This document shows, piece after piece, positions 33,652 to 44,499 of a stretch of 64,000 nt of DNA (the stretch's first letter is position 1; each line of letters starts with the position of its first letter). The stretch spans positions 118,342,133 to 118,406,132 of the forward strand of contig NC_056527.1 of NCBI RefSeq assembly GCF_019175285.1, in the 5' to 3' direction. Source of the DNA: Sceloporus undulatus (lineage: Eukaryota; Chordata; Lepidosauria; Squamata; Phrynosomatidae). Position numbers and translations under genes: made by a program. Below the pieces are notes generated by a model. That model was not told where the DNA came from, made no database searches, and saw only the letters and a program-made list of their open reading frames with translations.

Positions 33652-36600
33652 TTACAGGTGGGTCAGAGGGACCGTGCTGTTGAAGCCCAGGGTTTGGTAG
33701 GGAGGCTGGGGGAGTCCGCTGTAGTGAGCCACCCCTTCCGCAAAGTCACAGCCCTGCAGCCCATAGGCCACCATCATGTCGTGGAAGTCGCTGAGTGGGT
33801 AAGAGTGCGGTTCAAGCTGCGTGCCAGTTTCCTTTCCCATCGGAGCAAATGCCAGAGTGGACTGCATGCTGTAGGCTAGGCTGCTGCAGAGACAGACAGA
33901 CAGACAGACAGGAAGGCAGTTGAGCAGTTGCACACCCACAAGAGAGAAAAAGAGGGAAAGGTGTTTTAACATAGGACCAGATTGGACCCCAAAACTGTCC
34001 TCCACTGACCACCTCTTGTTCTCCCTTCATCTTTTGCAATGTGGTGAAAGTGGGTTATGGACTCCCCTTACTGCTCTGAACGTTCTTCAGGTGCATGTTG
34101 TTGTGTGCCTTCAAGTCGTTTCCGACTTATAGCCACCCTAAGGCAAGCCTATCACGGGGTTTTCTTGGCAAGATTTGAGGCTGAGAGAGAGTGACTTGCC
34201 CAGCGTTACCCAGTGGGTTTCATGGCAAGCTGCGAATCAAACCCTGGTCTCCAGAGCCTCACTCCAGCCACCTTCCCACACTGGCTTTTGCAGGTGCAGG
34301 TGCACTAGAAATAATGCAGTTTGCACCCACTTTAATTGCCATGACTCTATCTGACAGAATCCTAGGAATTGCAGTTTTGTGAGGCACCAGTCCTCTTTGG
34401 CAGAGAAGGCTAAAGAACTTGTAAAACTACAAATCCCAGGATTCCATAGAATGTTGTGTGCCTGTGCTAAGTGGTGTCAAACTGCATTATTTGTCTAGTG
34501 TAGACGCACCCTTTCTAAAGCATCAAACCAAACTGGGCTGGAGGGACAGGGATAAAGAGGAGGAGAGGATTTCAAAAAGCCGAAATTCACTCCTGCCTGG
34601 GATAAGGGGCTGGACTAGATAAGCCTTGGGGACCCCTTCTGAGTGGGACCACAACTGGGCTCAGGCCAAGTGGCCTGGAGGGCAAGAGCAACAATGAATA
34701 CTTTATTCATTTCTATCCCACCTTCTCCCCAACCGTGGGAGTTAAGGGGGCTTATAAAGTGTTTAAACCAGTACAAATTTAAAAGATCACTAAATACATA
34801 CATGCACAGACTGGGGACTTAAATAACTTATTTAAAACAAGATTGATCCATACAGTGGTCTCTCCATGTTTGCTAAACTTAGGGGTGAAGGGCCCCCATG
34901 AATATGGAAGAACCCCAATAAACACTATTCTTTCGACCTGAGAGAACACCGCTCTAGGAATCTCCAGGTCCTCCTGTGCAATTCTGTGATCAACATCTGC
35001 CAGAAGTTAATCATAGAATCATGCTGGGCGACACACAAATGCCTAGAGAAGTGTTTTCTCTAGGAACTTCTGGGTTCTCCAATACAACTCTGTGGTCAAT
35101 TTCTGGCAGAATTGCATTGGAGGACTTAGAGATTCCTAGACAGAACGTATTAATCGAAACTGCAAATAAAGCCGCAACTGTGGAGGCTGACTGTATAGTT
35201 AGCCAAGCCCTGGGAGGAGGGAAGGAAAGGAGGTATAGTTCCCCTCCATCCCAGGGACACAGGCCCCTCTGCTAAATATGTGTGGGCCAAAACCTGGACT
35301 TGATGCCTGCAAAAGGATCAAATCCCTGGTAATTTGGGGAAGGGCCAGACCACCTTTGGGCTTCATTGGAGGCCCCAGAGATACGGGGCCCCTGCCCTGC
35401 CCTGCCCCACAGCTGCAGGCAGAGAGGCCTAAACCCCCATCCGCCTGCATGCAGACACACGCCCCGGGGACGCATTCCTCAGGCAGCCTGTTCTGCCGGT
35501 TCCTGGCCCACAGCCCCCAAACCTGTCTTGGCCTGCCCAGCCAGCCAGCCAGCAAGCGCGCCAATGGGGGCTCCAGCCCTCCCTAGGGGAACGCAGACAC
35601 CCCGAATCCAAACTGGTGGGGTTCCCCTCGCCCATCCAGGGTCTCTTTTAATGGCATTCATCACCTAGAAATCCTCCACTTGGTGCAGCTTGAAAAGTAG
35701 ATTTTTTTGGACCCCAGCTCCCAGAATCCAAAAGAATTCAAATCAACATGCATTTTATAGACTTATTTGCAGTATTTCCCAAACTTTGGTCCTCCAGGTA
35801 TTTTGGACTTCTGCTCCCAGAAGCCCCAGCCAGCTTGACCAGCAGTCAGGAATCCTGGGAACCTAAGTCCAAAACGTCTGGAAGACCAAAGTTTGGGAAC
35901 CACTGGCAACGCATTTGATGGCATAGATCACAAAAAGCTATAGAAGGCTCTTAAAGAGTTATGGGAGTGCCAGCTCATCTGATAGTCCTGATGAGGAATC
36001 TGAACTCGGAACAAGAGGCCACTGTTAGAACAGAATTTGGAGAAACAGAATGGTTCCCGATCTGAAAAGGGGTCAGAAAAGGATGGACTTTATCACGCTC
36101 CTTGTTCAACTTGCATGCAGAAAATATGGTATGAAAAGTAGGGTTAAACTCACATGAAGGAGGAGTGAAGTTAGGAGGAAGGAACATCCACCATCTAAGA
36201 TACACAGATGACACTGTACTGCTACCAGAAAACATCAAGACGCTTGGAACAGATATTAAGGAAAGCCAAGGAAGAAAGTGCAAAGGCAGGCTTAATGCTA
36301 GGCATAAAGAAAACAGCAATAATGACTGTGGAGGACTTACATAAATTCAACCAAGATAATGAGGAAATTGAAATAGTCACAGGTTTTTCCCTACCTTTGA
36401 TCAAACATTGATCAGAAGGAAGACTGCAGCCAAGAAATCAGAAGAAGATAAGGATTGGGAAGACAAGGAAGGGCAGCTATGAAAGAGCCAGAAAAGATGT
36501 GAAAATGTAAAGATGTACAATTGAGCATGAAGGCTAGAATCGTCCAAGCCATTGCATTCCCAAGGATCATGTATGGATGTGGAAAGCAGATAGGGAGAAA

Positions 36601-39600
36601 AATTGATGAATTGGAGATATGCTGCTCAGATGCATCTCCATCTCAGACCAGGATCTCTGTTTTCCCAAGTTCAGACTATTACTTCCTTCAACTTGGAAAC
36701 TACAGAATGAGATCGGATTCACCTGCTTTGCTGCAGCATCACTCTACTGGCCCATGTTCAGCTTAGGCCTTCTGCCTCCTCTCACACTCTCCAAAGTCCC
36801 TTCCCAACCACATCCACATGCCAACCTTGCCAATTTTGGGGGCCACAGGAGGTCATGACCCCAGAGAGGGCAGGGTTCCTCTGCCCACCTTGCGTGACTA
36901 CACTTTTCTCCCAGGGAGAGGCAAAGGGGATGACAAAGCAGACTTCCTCCACTGGGAGAGCACCCAAAAAGCAGGCACCCCGAGGTGAGGACCACGCCCA
37001 GCATGCCAGGCCATTCCGTGCCAAGCCTGCCGGGGCATGACAGAGGCAAAACTGTTATCCAAGATCCAAATGGCTAGTAGGTTCTCCAGCCCAGGAAAGA
37101 GATGCCAAGGTGGAAAATAAAATGCAATGCTAAGGAATTGGGAAAGCAGAGATCCTGGTCTGAGATGGAGACGCGTCTGGGCAACACATCTCCAGTTAAT
37201 TGGAGAGTAGAGTAATATGAAGAGAGTAGGCTCTGATTAATTGATTAATTAATTAATTAGAGAGTAGAGTAATATGAAGACATTAGGCTCTGATGATAGG
37301 GAGCATTTGGGGAAGGAGGGGGAAATTAATTACATTTGTCCCTCCATATTTGCTAGGGTTAGGGGCACAAGACCCCCGTGAATATGGAAAAACCGCAACT
37401 AACAAGAACACCATGATTTTCCCTGAGAGAACACCTCTCTAGGAATCTCTAGGTCCTCCAGGGCTACTCTGTGGCCGACGTCCGACAGGCACTGACCATA
37501 GAACTGCCCTGGAGGAGCTACAAAGGCCTAGTAGACTTCTCTAGGACTCTCTAGGTCCTCCAGGCAACTCTGTGGCCACGTCCGACAGACACTGACCATA
37601 GAACTGCCGGAGGAGCTACAAAGGCCTAGTAGAGTGTTCTCATCTAGGACTCTCTAGGTCCTCCAGGGCAAACTCTGTGGCCGACGTCCGACAGACACTG
37701 ACCATAGAACTGCGCTGGAGGAGCTACAAAGGCCTAGGAGAGGTTCTCTCTAGGACTCTCTAGGTCCTCCAGGGCAACTCTTGTGGCCGACGTCCGACAG
37801 ACACTGACCATAGAACTGCCGCTGGAGGAGCTACAAAGGCCTAGGAGAGTGTTCTCTCTAGGACTCTAGTCCCCAGGGCAACTCTGTGCCCAGTCCGACA
37901 GACACTGACCATAGAACTGCGCTGGAGGAGCTACAAGGCCTAGGTAGAGTGTTCTCTCTAGGACTCTCTAGGCCTCCAGGGCAACTCTGTGGCCGACGTC
38001 CGACAGCACGGACCATAGAACTGCCCTGGAGGAGCTACAAAGGCCTAGTAGAGTGTTCTCTCTAGGACTCTCTAGGTCCTCCAGGGCAACTCTGGGCCGA
38101 CGTCCGACAGGCACTGACCATAGAACTGCCCTGGAGGAGCTACAAAGGCCTAGTAGAGTGTTCTCTCTAGGACTCTCTAGGAAATCCTCCAGGGCAACTC
38201 TGTGGCCGACGTCCGACAGACACTGACCATAGAACTGCCCTGGAGGAGCTACAAAGGCCTAGTAGAGTGTTCTCTCTAGGACTCTCTAGTCCTCCAGGCA
38301 ACTCTGTGGCCGACGCCGACAGGCACTGACCATAGAACTGCCCTGGAGGAGCTACAAAGGCCTAGTAAGTGTTTCTCTCAGGACTCTCTAGGTCCTCCAG
38401 GGCAACTCTGTGGCGACGTCCGACAGCACTGACCATAGAACTGCCTGGAGAGCTACAAAGGCCCTAGTAGAGTGTTCTCTCTAGGACTCTCGTCTAGTCC
38501 TCCAGGGCAACTCGGTGGCGACGTCCGACAGCACTGACCATAGAACTGCGCCTGGAGGAGCTACAAAGGCCAGTAGAGTGTTCTCTCTAGGACTCTCTAG
38601 GTCCTCCAGGGCACTCTGTGGCCGAACGTCCGACAGACACTGACCATAGAACTGGCCTGGAGGAGCTCAAAGGCCTAGAGAGTGTTCTCTCTAGGACTCT
38701 CTAGGTCCTCCGGGGCAACTCTGTGGCCAAGTCCGACAGACACTGACCATAGAACTGCCTGGAGGACTACAAAGGCCTAGTAGAGTGTTCTCTCTAGGAC
38801 TCTCTAGGTCCTCCAGGGCAACTCTGTGGCCAACGTCCGACAGACACTGACCATAGAACTGCCTTGGAGGAGATACAAAGGCCTAGTGTATAATTAAATC
38901 CGCAAATATCAAATCCGCAAATATGGAGAGATGAGTATAATAATAATAATAAGTTGCTCAGAGTGCTAGAAATGGAGAAATAAATAGGAAAATGGCAAAA
39001 TTCAGAACCTGAGGAAATAGCAGAGCTTGGAAAAGAGAGCTTTTGGGGGGATGACAACTCCCAGCATCCCCCAGCCGGCTGTGCTCCCTTTTCCAAGCTC
39101 TAATTGGCACACAAGTGTTTGATTATTGTTATTATTGTGTATCAGGGTTTTCTGGGGCTGAGAGTGTGTGACTCCCCCAAAGTTCACCCATTGTGTTTCC
39201 ACAACAGAGCAGGGATTCGAACCCAGAATGCAAGAAAAGCAGAAAACAGACAAGAACATGTCAGGATTCAGAATCTGAGGAAATACCAGAGCTTGGGACG
39301 ACTATACTTCCCAGAATCCCCAGGAAAAAAAAGGAGGGGGGGAGAAACAGTTAAATGAATGCAACCGGGTCTGAATCTTGGAGACCAGAGAGTGCCTTTT
39401 AGTGGAACTACGTCTCCCATCAGAACATGATGGTTCCCAATCTGCAAAGGGGTCAAGCAGGGCTGCATTTTCTCACCCTATTTCAACTTTAATGCCGAAA
39501 ACATTGTAAGAAAAGCAGGTTTAGTTTTAAAGGAGGAGTGAAGACTGGAGGAAGGAATATACCTGATTTAAAATACAAAGATGAAACAACGCTGCTACTA

Positions 39601-41314
39601 GCAGGAAACATCATGGACTTGGAGTAACAGCTAAGGAAGGTCAAGGAAGAAAGTGCTACTGATCATGAAGAAAACAAAAACCATGGCATTGGAGGATCTG
39701 CACAAATCCAACCTGGACAATGAGGAAATTCAAATACAGACTCCCCATACCTTGGATCAATCATTGATCGGAATGGATGGATGGACTGATTGATTGATTG
39801 CAGTCAAGAAATAAGACTAGGAATGGGAAGGGCAGCCCTAAAAGAAAGGGGAAAGATCCTAAAAGATATACAAGTCCAAGCCATTGCACAGTATTCCAAG
39901 GCGCTGTGTCTGGGTTGTGAGAGCCGGACGGTGAAGAAAGCAGATACAAATAAAATAAACCCATTTGCGATGCAGTGCCAGACAAGATCCTAAAACGCAA
40001 AGAGCACGAAGTTAAGACTCTTCCAAGCCGTCCTATTTTCCTCTTATCATGTCTGGACGCGAGAGCCGGACAATGAAGGAAGCGGATAGGAAGACAATGA
40101 TGTTTAGATGGAGAGGAGGGCTGAGGGGGTTACGGACAACGGCCAAAAAGGCAAGCCAGTGGGTCCCAGCCCCAGATTTCCTTGGGAGCCAAGGTGGCCA
40201 AGTTGAGGCCATGGCACTTTGGCCACATCATGAGAAGGCATGAAGGAAGCATTGGAAAAGACCATGCTGCTTGGAAAGGTAGAAGGTAAGAGGAAGAGAG
40301 GAAGGCTGCAAACTGGAGGGATGGACTCCATTGGGGAGGTCAGGGCCATGGATTGGCAAGGCCTGAGATGCCTCTTCCACAGGGTACACCGCCCATCACC
40401 ACCACCACCTCCACTACTACTACACCTCCCAGAATCCCCAGCTAGCAGGCTAGAAAGATGTGTGTGATTTAACGGATGTCTTTTAACTGATGCTGTTTTG
40501 ACTGTTAATTGTCATGACAAGAGCTGGGTAACAAATAAAGATGAGGATGATGATAGACAGCACCGTGAATCCAACCAGGACTGAACTCCAGGAATCCTTT
40601 TACAGGGGACTACACTACCCACAATCCCCAGAGAGTGGAGAGACACAGTGTTCCAAAACCAGGTCAAAAATCTTGGAGCTGGGAGGTCCTTTTTTGGAGG
40701 GGGAGCACTACACCTTCTATCATCCCCAGAGAGTGGGTCAGAGAGAGTGAGTTCCAGAACCAGGTCAAAACTCTGGACGTCCGTGGAGACCCTTGCTGGG
40801 TGACTACACCTTCCATCACCCCCAGAGAGTGGGGAGAGATAAAGAGTCCACTACACCTCCCATCATCCCCAAAGTGTAGGAATGAGAGGGAGAGAGAGTC
40901 CAGGACTCCAACCAGGTCTGAATCGCGGGGGCCAAGGGGTTCTTTCAGAGGTACTGCACCTCCCATCATCCCTTACCTATGTGTGGCACCGGGGGTCCCA
41001 TTCCCGCCAGGGGATTCTGGGAGTGTCGGTGTCCATGGGTCCTGTGCTCTCCGCGCCTTGCCCTTGCCCTTCCGTCGGGGCCGGTACTTGTAGTCGGGGT
41101 GTTCGCGCAGGTGCCGGGCGCGGAGGCGCTTGGCCTCGTCTAGGAAGGGCCGTTTCTGGGCCTCCGGGAGCTCCTTCCAGGCCGCCCCCAAACGCTTGGA
41201 GATCTCTGAGTTGTGCATCTGCGGGAAAGCCTGCGCCATGCGGCGGCGCTCCCCACTCGACCAGACCATGAAGGCGTTCATGGGCCGCTTGACCTTCTCC
41301 CCTTCGGACATCAT
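33652..41314 (-). CDS. SOX15: SOX15, SoxG HMG-box transcription factor
   Basis: Exon 1 is 41314-40977 and exon 2 is 33883-33652; the join is phase 2 (AG + C = Ser), giving 189 aa (human 233). The HMG box begins at residue 8 with [13 protein letters not shown] and continues through [33 protein letters not shown] and [14 protein letters not shown], very close to human SOX15. The C-terminus VPLTHL matches the human ending MPLTHL, which distinguishes it from SoxB genes. The start is fixed by an in-frame TAG eight codons upstream of the first of two adjacent ATGs, so the N-terminal arm is only about 7 residues, much shorter than in human. Exon 2 has a CAGCAG tandem acceptor, so an isoform one Ser shorter is possible. 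The intron is 7.1 kb, full of repeats. Gene order next to MPDU1 and FXR2 and the strand match mammals. Confidence 0.92.
33893..33912 (-). repeat. (TCTG)n at the SOX15 exon 2 acceptor
   Basis: Five ACAG units on the + strand; on the transcribed strand they form the pyrimidine tract just before the TCTGCAGCAG acceptor. Confidence 0.85.
34090..34275 (-). repeat. Sauria SINE, reversed
   Basis: GTGTGCCTTCAAGTCGTTTC ... AATCAAACCCTGGTCTCCAG. Confidence 0.8.
34290..34512. repeat. Palindromic MITE, near complete
   Basis: The outer arms AATAATGCAGTTTGCACCCA and GTGTCAAACTGCATTATTTG are inverted, and the inner arms CTAGGAATTGCAGTTTTGTG and TACAAATCCCAGGATTCCAT flank the centre. Confidence 0.6.
34690..34800 (-). 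repeat. Reversed LINE-tail fragment
   Basis: TTATTCATTTCTATCCCACC then GGGGGCTTATAAAG, the reversed L2-type tail. Confidence 0.45.
34853..35193 (+). repeat. Hairpin MITE, two units, TA-flanked
   Basis: Ends CAGTGGTCTCTCCATGTTTG and CAACTGTGGAGGCTGACTG, with TA on both sides (34851-34852, 35194-35195). Two hairpins lie inside, joined by ACAAATGCCTAGAGAAGTGT. This looks like the basal form of the family, with Tigger-like ends. Confidence 0.8.
35194..35760. other. SOX15 intron, CpG-containing unassigned stretch
   Basis: GC-rich 35,340-35,640 with several open frames on both strands but no recognisable protein. Contains CAGC/GGCT runs near 35541. Confidence 0.35.
35772..35905. repeat. Short hAT-like MITE
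   Basis: Inverted ends CAGTATTTCCCAAACTTTGG and CCAAAGTTTGGGAACCACTG. I see no matching 8-bp flanks. Confidence 0.6.
35920..36690 (+). repeat. RTE-BovB LINE fragment
   Basis: Broken frames encode BovB-like text: RYTDDTVLL near 36200, [20 protein letters not shown] near 36260-36320, and [19 protein letters not shown] at 36530-36590. Old and degenerate. Confidence 0.75.
36691..37332. other. SOX15 intron, unassigned
   Basis: No feature recognised apart from a TTAATTAATTAATTA run near 37243. Confidence 0.35.
37333..38935 (+). repeat. Hairpin MITE expanded to about 14 tandem units
   Basis: It starts with the family's end (CATTTGTCCCTCCATATTTG) and closes with CGCAAATATGGAGAGATGAG, next to TA. 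Between them are 14 counted units of about 105 bp, each with left arm CTCCAGGGCAACTCTGTGG, a loop of about 20 nt (CCGACGTCCGACAGACAC), and right arm CCATAGAACTGCCCTGGAG. The units are joined by CTACAAAGGCCTAGTAGAGT. It fills a fifth of the SOX15 intron. Units differ mostly by single-base gaps. Confidence 0.88.
39120..39250 (-). repeat. Sauria SINE fragment, reversed
   Basis: GGTTTTCTGGGGCTGAGAGT then GCAGGGATTCGAACCCAGAA. Confidence 0.65.
39430..40390 (+). repeat. RTE-BovB LINE fragment, 3' part
   Basis: BovB-like text on the + strand: [20 protein letters not shown] near 39880 and [20 protein letters not shown] near 40255, with broken frames between. A GATT/GATG run sits near 39775. Confidence 0.75.
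40540..40976. repeat. Degenerate tandem motif at the start of the SOX15 intron
   Basis: CATCATCCCCAGAGAGTGG-type text recurs near 40618, 40720, 40808, 40860 and 40960, with intervening CCAGAACCAGGTCAAAACTC. About 4-5 rough copies of roughly 100 bp, ending at the exon 1 donor. Confidence 0.55.
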
Positions 41315-41400
41315 CCTTGGCCGGGTCAGACTGGACTACCTCCTGAGATCCCTCACCTGCAGCAGCTGCAGAAGTGGCTCTGGCTCTGCAGGAGAGCCAG

Positions 41401-41502
41401 CTATATAGCTCCCCTGGTCACGCCCCCTCCTCTGCTCCAACCTGTGAGCTTTCATCTGCCAGCCTTGGCCATGCCCCTCCCCACCTGGCCACGCCCCTCC
41501 TG
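41401..41502 (-). promoter_or_regulatory. SOX15: SOX15 promoter: TATA box and GC/CACCC boxes
   Basis: CTATATAG at 41401-41408 lies about 90 bp before the start codon. Three CACGCCCC or CATGCCCC boxes (KLF/SP type) follow upstream near 41419, 41470 and 41491. Assigned by position and motif only. Confidence 0.55.
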
Positions 41503-41634
41503 GAGCATGAGTGACACCTGCCTTCAAAACAGAGCACCTGGAAAGTAGGGGAGGGATCTCAGAGCCCTGAGTAGCAGCCAAAGGCGTCACGCTGCGGCAC
41601 AAAAGGCCCAAAGTCATCCGGTGGGTTTCCATGG

Positions 41635-42165
41635 TTGAGCCAGGATTTGAACTCTGGTCTCCTGGGGCCTGAATCCAATGCTGCCACCATTGTGTGTGCT
41701 TTCAAGTAATTCCCAGCTTATGGATGGCCCTCAGGCATCCTTATCATGGGGTTTTCTGAGGCTGAGACTATGTGACTTGGCAAACCTCTGGGAGTGCGAG
41801 TGATAGTCCAAAAAGGCACCTTTTCCCAACGTCTGGAAGCCCTAACCTCCAGCATTTGGGGGCAAAGGGACCAAGGCCAGATCTTGGACAGGTATAAATG
41901 AACACAGCGGAAAAGACCAAAGTCCTCTGAGACCCCAAAATGCCAAATGTATGATGATTTTGCACTTCCAGTTCCTCTCTGGCGACCCTATCACAGGGGT
42001 TTTCTTGGCAAGGTTTGTCCAGAATCAGTTTGCCCCCCTCTGAGGCTGAGAGAGCGTGACTTTCCCAAGGCAGAGCGGGGATTTGAACCCTGGCCTCGAG
42101 TCCTAGCCCAACACTCCAAACCACTAAACCCAAATCTCGACACCAAATTTAGGTCTTCTGACATG
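41635..42165 (-). repeat. Two Sauria SINE copies, reversed
   Basis: First copy about 41635-41790 (GGATTTGAACTCTGGTCTCC and GGGGTTTTCTGAGGCTGAGA), second about 41980-42130 (GGATTTGAACCCTGGCCTCG). Confidence 0.7.
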
Positions 42166-43376
42166 CGAGCCACTTTGGCCAAGAGAAGGCAACTGTGTTC
42201 AGCTTATGGTTAGAACTGTGGAATTCCCTCCTTGCCCTTTCCCCCAAATGGCACCCTCCAGAGATGCCAGATTGCAATGCCTGGTGCTCTGATAGCCACG
42301 GAGGCAAGAGTAAGCCCACCTTCCACAGGTGCATGTTTTGGAGGGTTGAAGGTGGTAGGTATTCTCTTTCCTCCCTCCACCAAAGCCAAGCATGTCCCCT
42401 ATTTCAGACTCACCATTCCGCTCCAGGAGCCATTCTCTTCCTGACTGGAGAAGATGCAAACCAAGGACTGCATCCACTGAGACATTTTGAGGACCACAGC
42501 AGATGTCAGTGGGAGACCTCACAGAATCATAAAGTTGGAAGAAACCCCAAGAGGCATCCGGTCTCACCCCCTTCTGCCATGCAGGAACTCACCATCAAAG
42601 CATCCCCGGCAGATGGCCATCCAGCCTCTGTTTAATGATCTCCAAAGAAGGAGACAGCAACAAAATCTCTGAAAGAGTGTGTTCCACTGAAGAACAGCCC
42701 TTACTCTCAGGAAGTTCCTCCTAATGTTGAGGTGGATTCTCTTATCCTGGAGCTTACATCCATTGCTCTGTCCGTGTTCAAGTCTCTGGAGCAGCAGAAA
42801 ACAAGCTCACTCCCTCCTCAACATGGCATCCCTTCAAGTATTTAAACATGACTATCATACCACCTCTTAACCTTCTTTTCTCCAGGCTAAACATCCCCAG
42901 CTCCCTTATTTGTTCCTCATAGGGCTTCATGGTTTTCAAACCCTTCACTGTTTTAGTCGCCCTCCTTTGGACACATGGCTCCAGTTTCTCAATGTCCTTT
43001 TTGAATTGTGGTGCCCAGAACTGGACACAGTATTATTCCAGGTGGGGCCTGACCAGAGCAGGATAGAGGGGCACTATTATTTCTCTTGATCTGGACACTG
43101 TATTTCTATTAACGCAGACTAAAATCGCATTGGCCTTGTTAGCTGCTGCATCACACTGTTGATTCAGTGTTCAACTTGTGGTCTCCTTGGACTCCTAGAT
43201 CCCTTTCTCCTTAAGCCAGGTGTCCCCCATCCTAGATCTATGTATTTTGTTTTTCCTACCTAAGTGCAATACCTTACATTTCTCCGTGTTGAATTTCATT
43301 TTGTTAGCTTTGGCCCAGCTTTCTAGTCTATTCAGGTCATTTTGAATCTTGATCCTGTCCTCTGGAGTCTTAGCTA

Positions 43377-44077
43377 TGTCAAGAAAAAAGCAACATGGGA
43401 TATACAGTATATGAAATAAAACATGTATGTGAGAGTCAGGGTGACTCAGCAGAAGCCAATTGGGAACCACACAGGTGTAAATGGTAATACAATTAACAAG
43501 TCCTGAGTGCCAAGGACAGAAATACAAAGTGAATAATTGGACACACCTGACAATTGTTAAGTGGTCAAGGCTGAGATGATGAAATCACTAATTGTAGGAT
43601 GAACCAAGAGAACCAATGAGGATGGTGTACGCGCTACTGGGTGGAAACAGACCACAGTGGGTGGTGTCTTGCATTGACTATAATAATGACTATACATCCC
43701 AATGTATTTTGTGGGTTGTAGTAGTGGATAGTAGAGTGGATTGTAGTAGTGGAGAGTGGAGAGTATTGTTGTGTTGGATAGTTTGGAGCTGTATATAGTA
43801 GAATAAAGTAGATCTTTTATATAAGACTACTGAGTTGTCTGGTGTCTTGGGTGAAGCTACAAGAACCAGCTGGATCCTGAAGNNNNNNNNNNAAGAAGGG
43901 TGAAGACTTCTGTGGAAGCAAGAGTGAGAAGGCTTGGAGAGTTTGTCGGGGTCTTCAGCCTATTCTCTGTAACTCTGCTAAGCTATAACCACTGGCCAAA
44001 ACTGGTCAGCGCGGTGCACAACCAGGTGGTGAGTTCAAGCCAGAGGTGAAGAGCTACAACTCCCATCATCCATGACA
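43377..44077. mobile_element. LTR-retroelement fossil, probably a solo LTR, with an assembly gap
   Basis: The ends are TGTCA and TGACA. Identical 5-bp copies of AGCTA flank it (43372-43376, 44078-44082), as left by LTR-element integrase. Inside, a TATATA motif and an AATAAA near 43802 fit LTR promoter and poly(A) functions. No coding parts are visible, and a run of 10 Ns (43883-43892) lies within. The family (Gypsy or retrovirus-like) cannot be assigned. It is younger than the CR1 it entered. Confidence 0.6.
43883..43892. other. Assembly gap (10 N)
   Basis: Ten consecutive undetermined bases within the LTR fossil; the true gap size is unknown. Confidence 1.
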
Positions 44078-44150
44078 AGCTATTCCTCCTAATTTGGTGT
44101 CATCTGCAAATTTGATAAGCAAGTCCTCTATTCCTTCACGCAATACATTT

Positions 44151-44499
44151 GGAGTACCAAGGTTAAGGGTAAAGATGCCCTTTTGCTAAGGGCAGGCATA
44201 CTCACCGTCAGCCTCCAGGCCTGAAATGAAGGGCCCTGCCACCCACACCATGAAGCCCATGGCAAAGACTCCGGACTCAGCCCCATTTCCACTCACAAGA
44301 CACAAGGAGAGCTCTCTACCAGGGGACCCCTCCCCCCTTTTGATAGGTCTTTCTCATTTTAATCGGAGTCCCTGTGCCAGTCACCTCAAGGGGCACCTGG
44401 CACAGACCAAGAGACAACGCACACACAAGAACATGGCAGGCGGGACAGAAAAGCAAGCTGGTGTCTGGTACGGAGTTTTTTTTTTCAAGAGTTGGGTTT
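44151..44499. other. SOX15-FXR2 intergenic
   Basis: No gene supported. A short minus-strand open stretch followed by a good GTGAGT donor near 44200 was judged coincidental. Confidence 0.4.

Larger units (their letters stand above)
42520..44150 (-). repeat. CR1 LINE, reversed, split by an LTR fossil
   Basis: The CR1 tail begins near 42525 (CAGAATCATAAAGTTGGAAG) and reverse-transcriptase text runs to 43376 ([18 protein letters not shown] on the minus strand). It resumes after the insertion at 44078 with CTATTCCTCCTAATTTGGTG. It is 5'-truncated and diverged. Confidence 0.85.

Noticed and set aside
37333-38935. CRISPR-like array
   Set aside because: Repeats are contiguous hairpins without unique spacers, in a vertebrate intron, with transposon ends.
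44150-44300. Minus-strand open stretch (reading MGFMVWVAGPFISGLEAD) ending at a strong GTGAGT donor
   Set aside because: No matching acceptor, start or known protein. It lies beyond the FXR2 poly(A) signal, so it is most likely chance.
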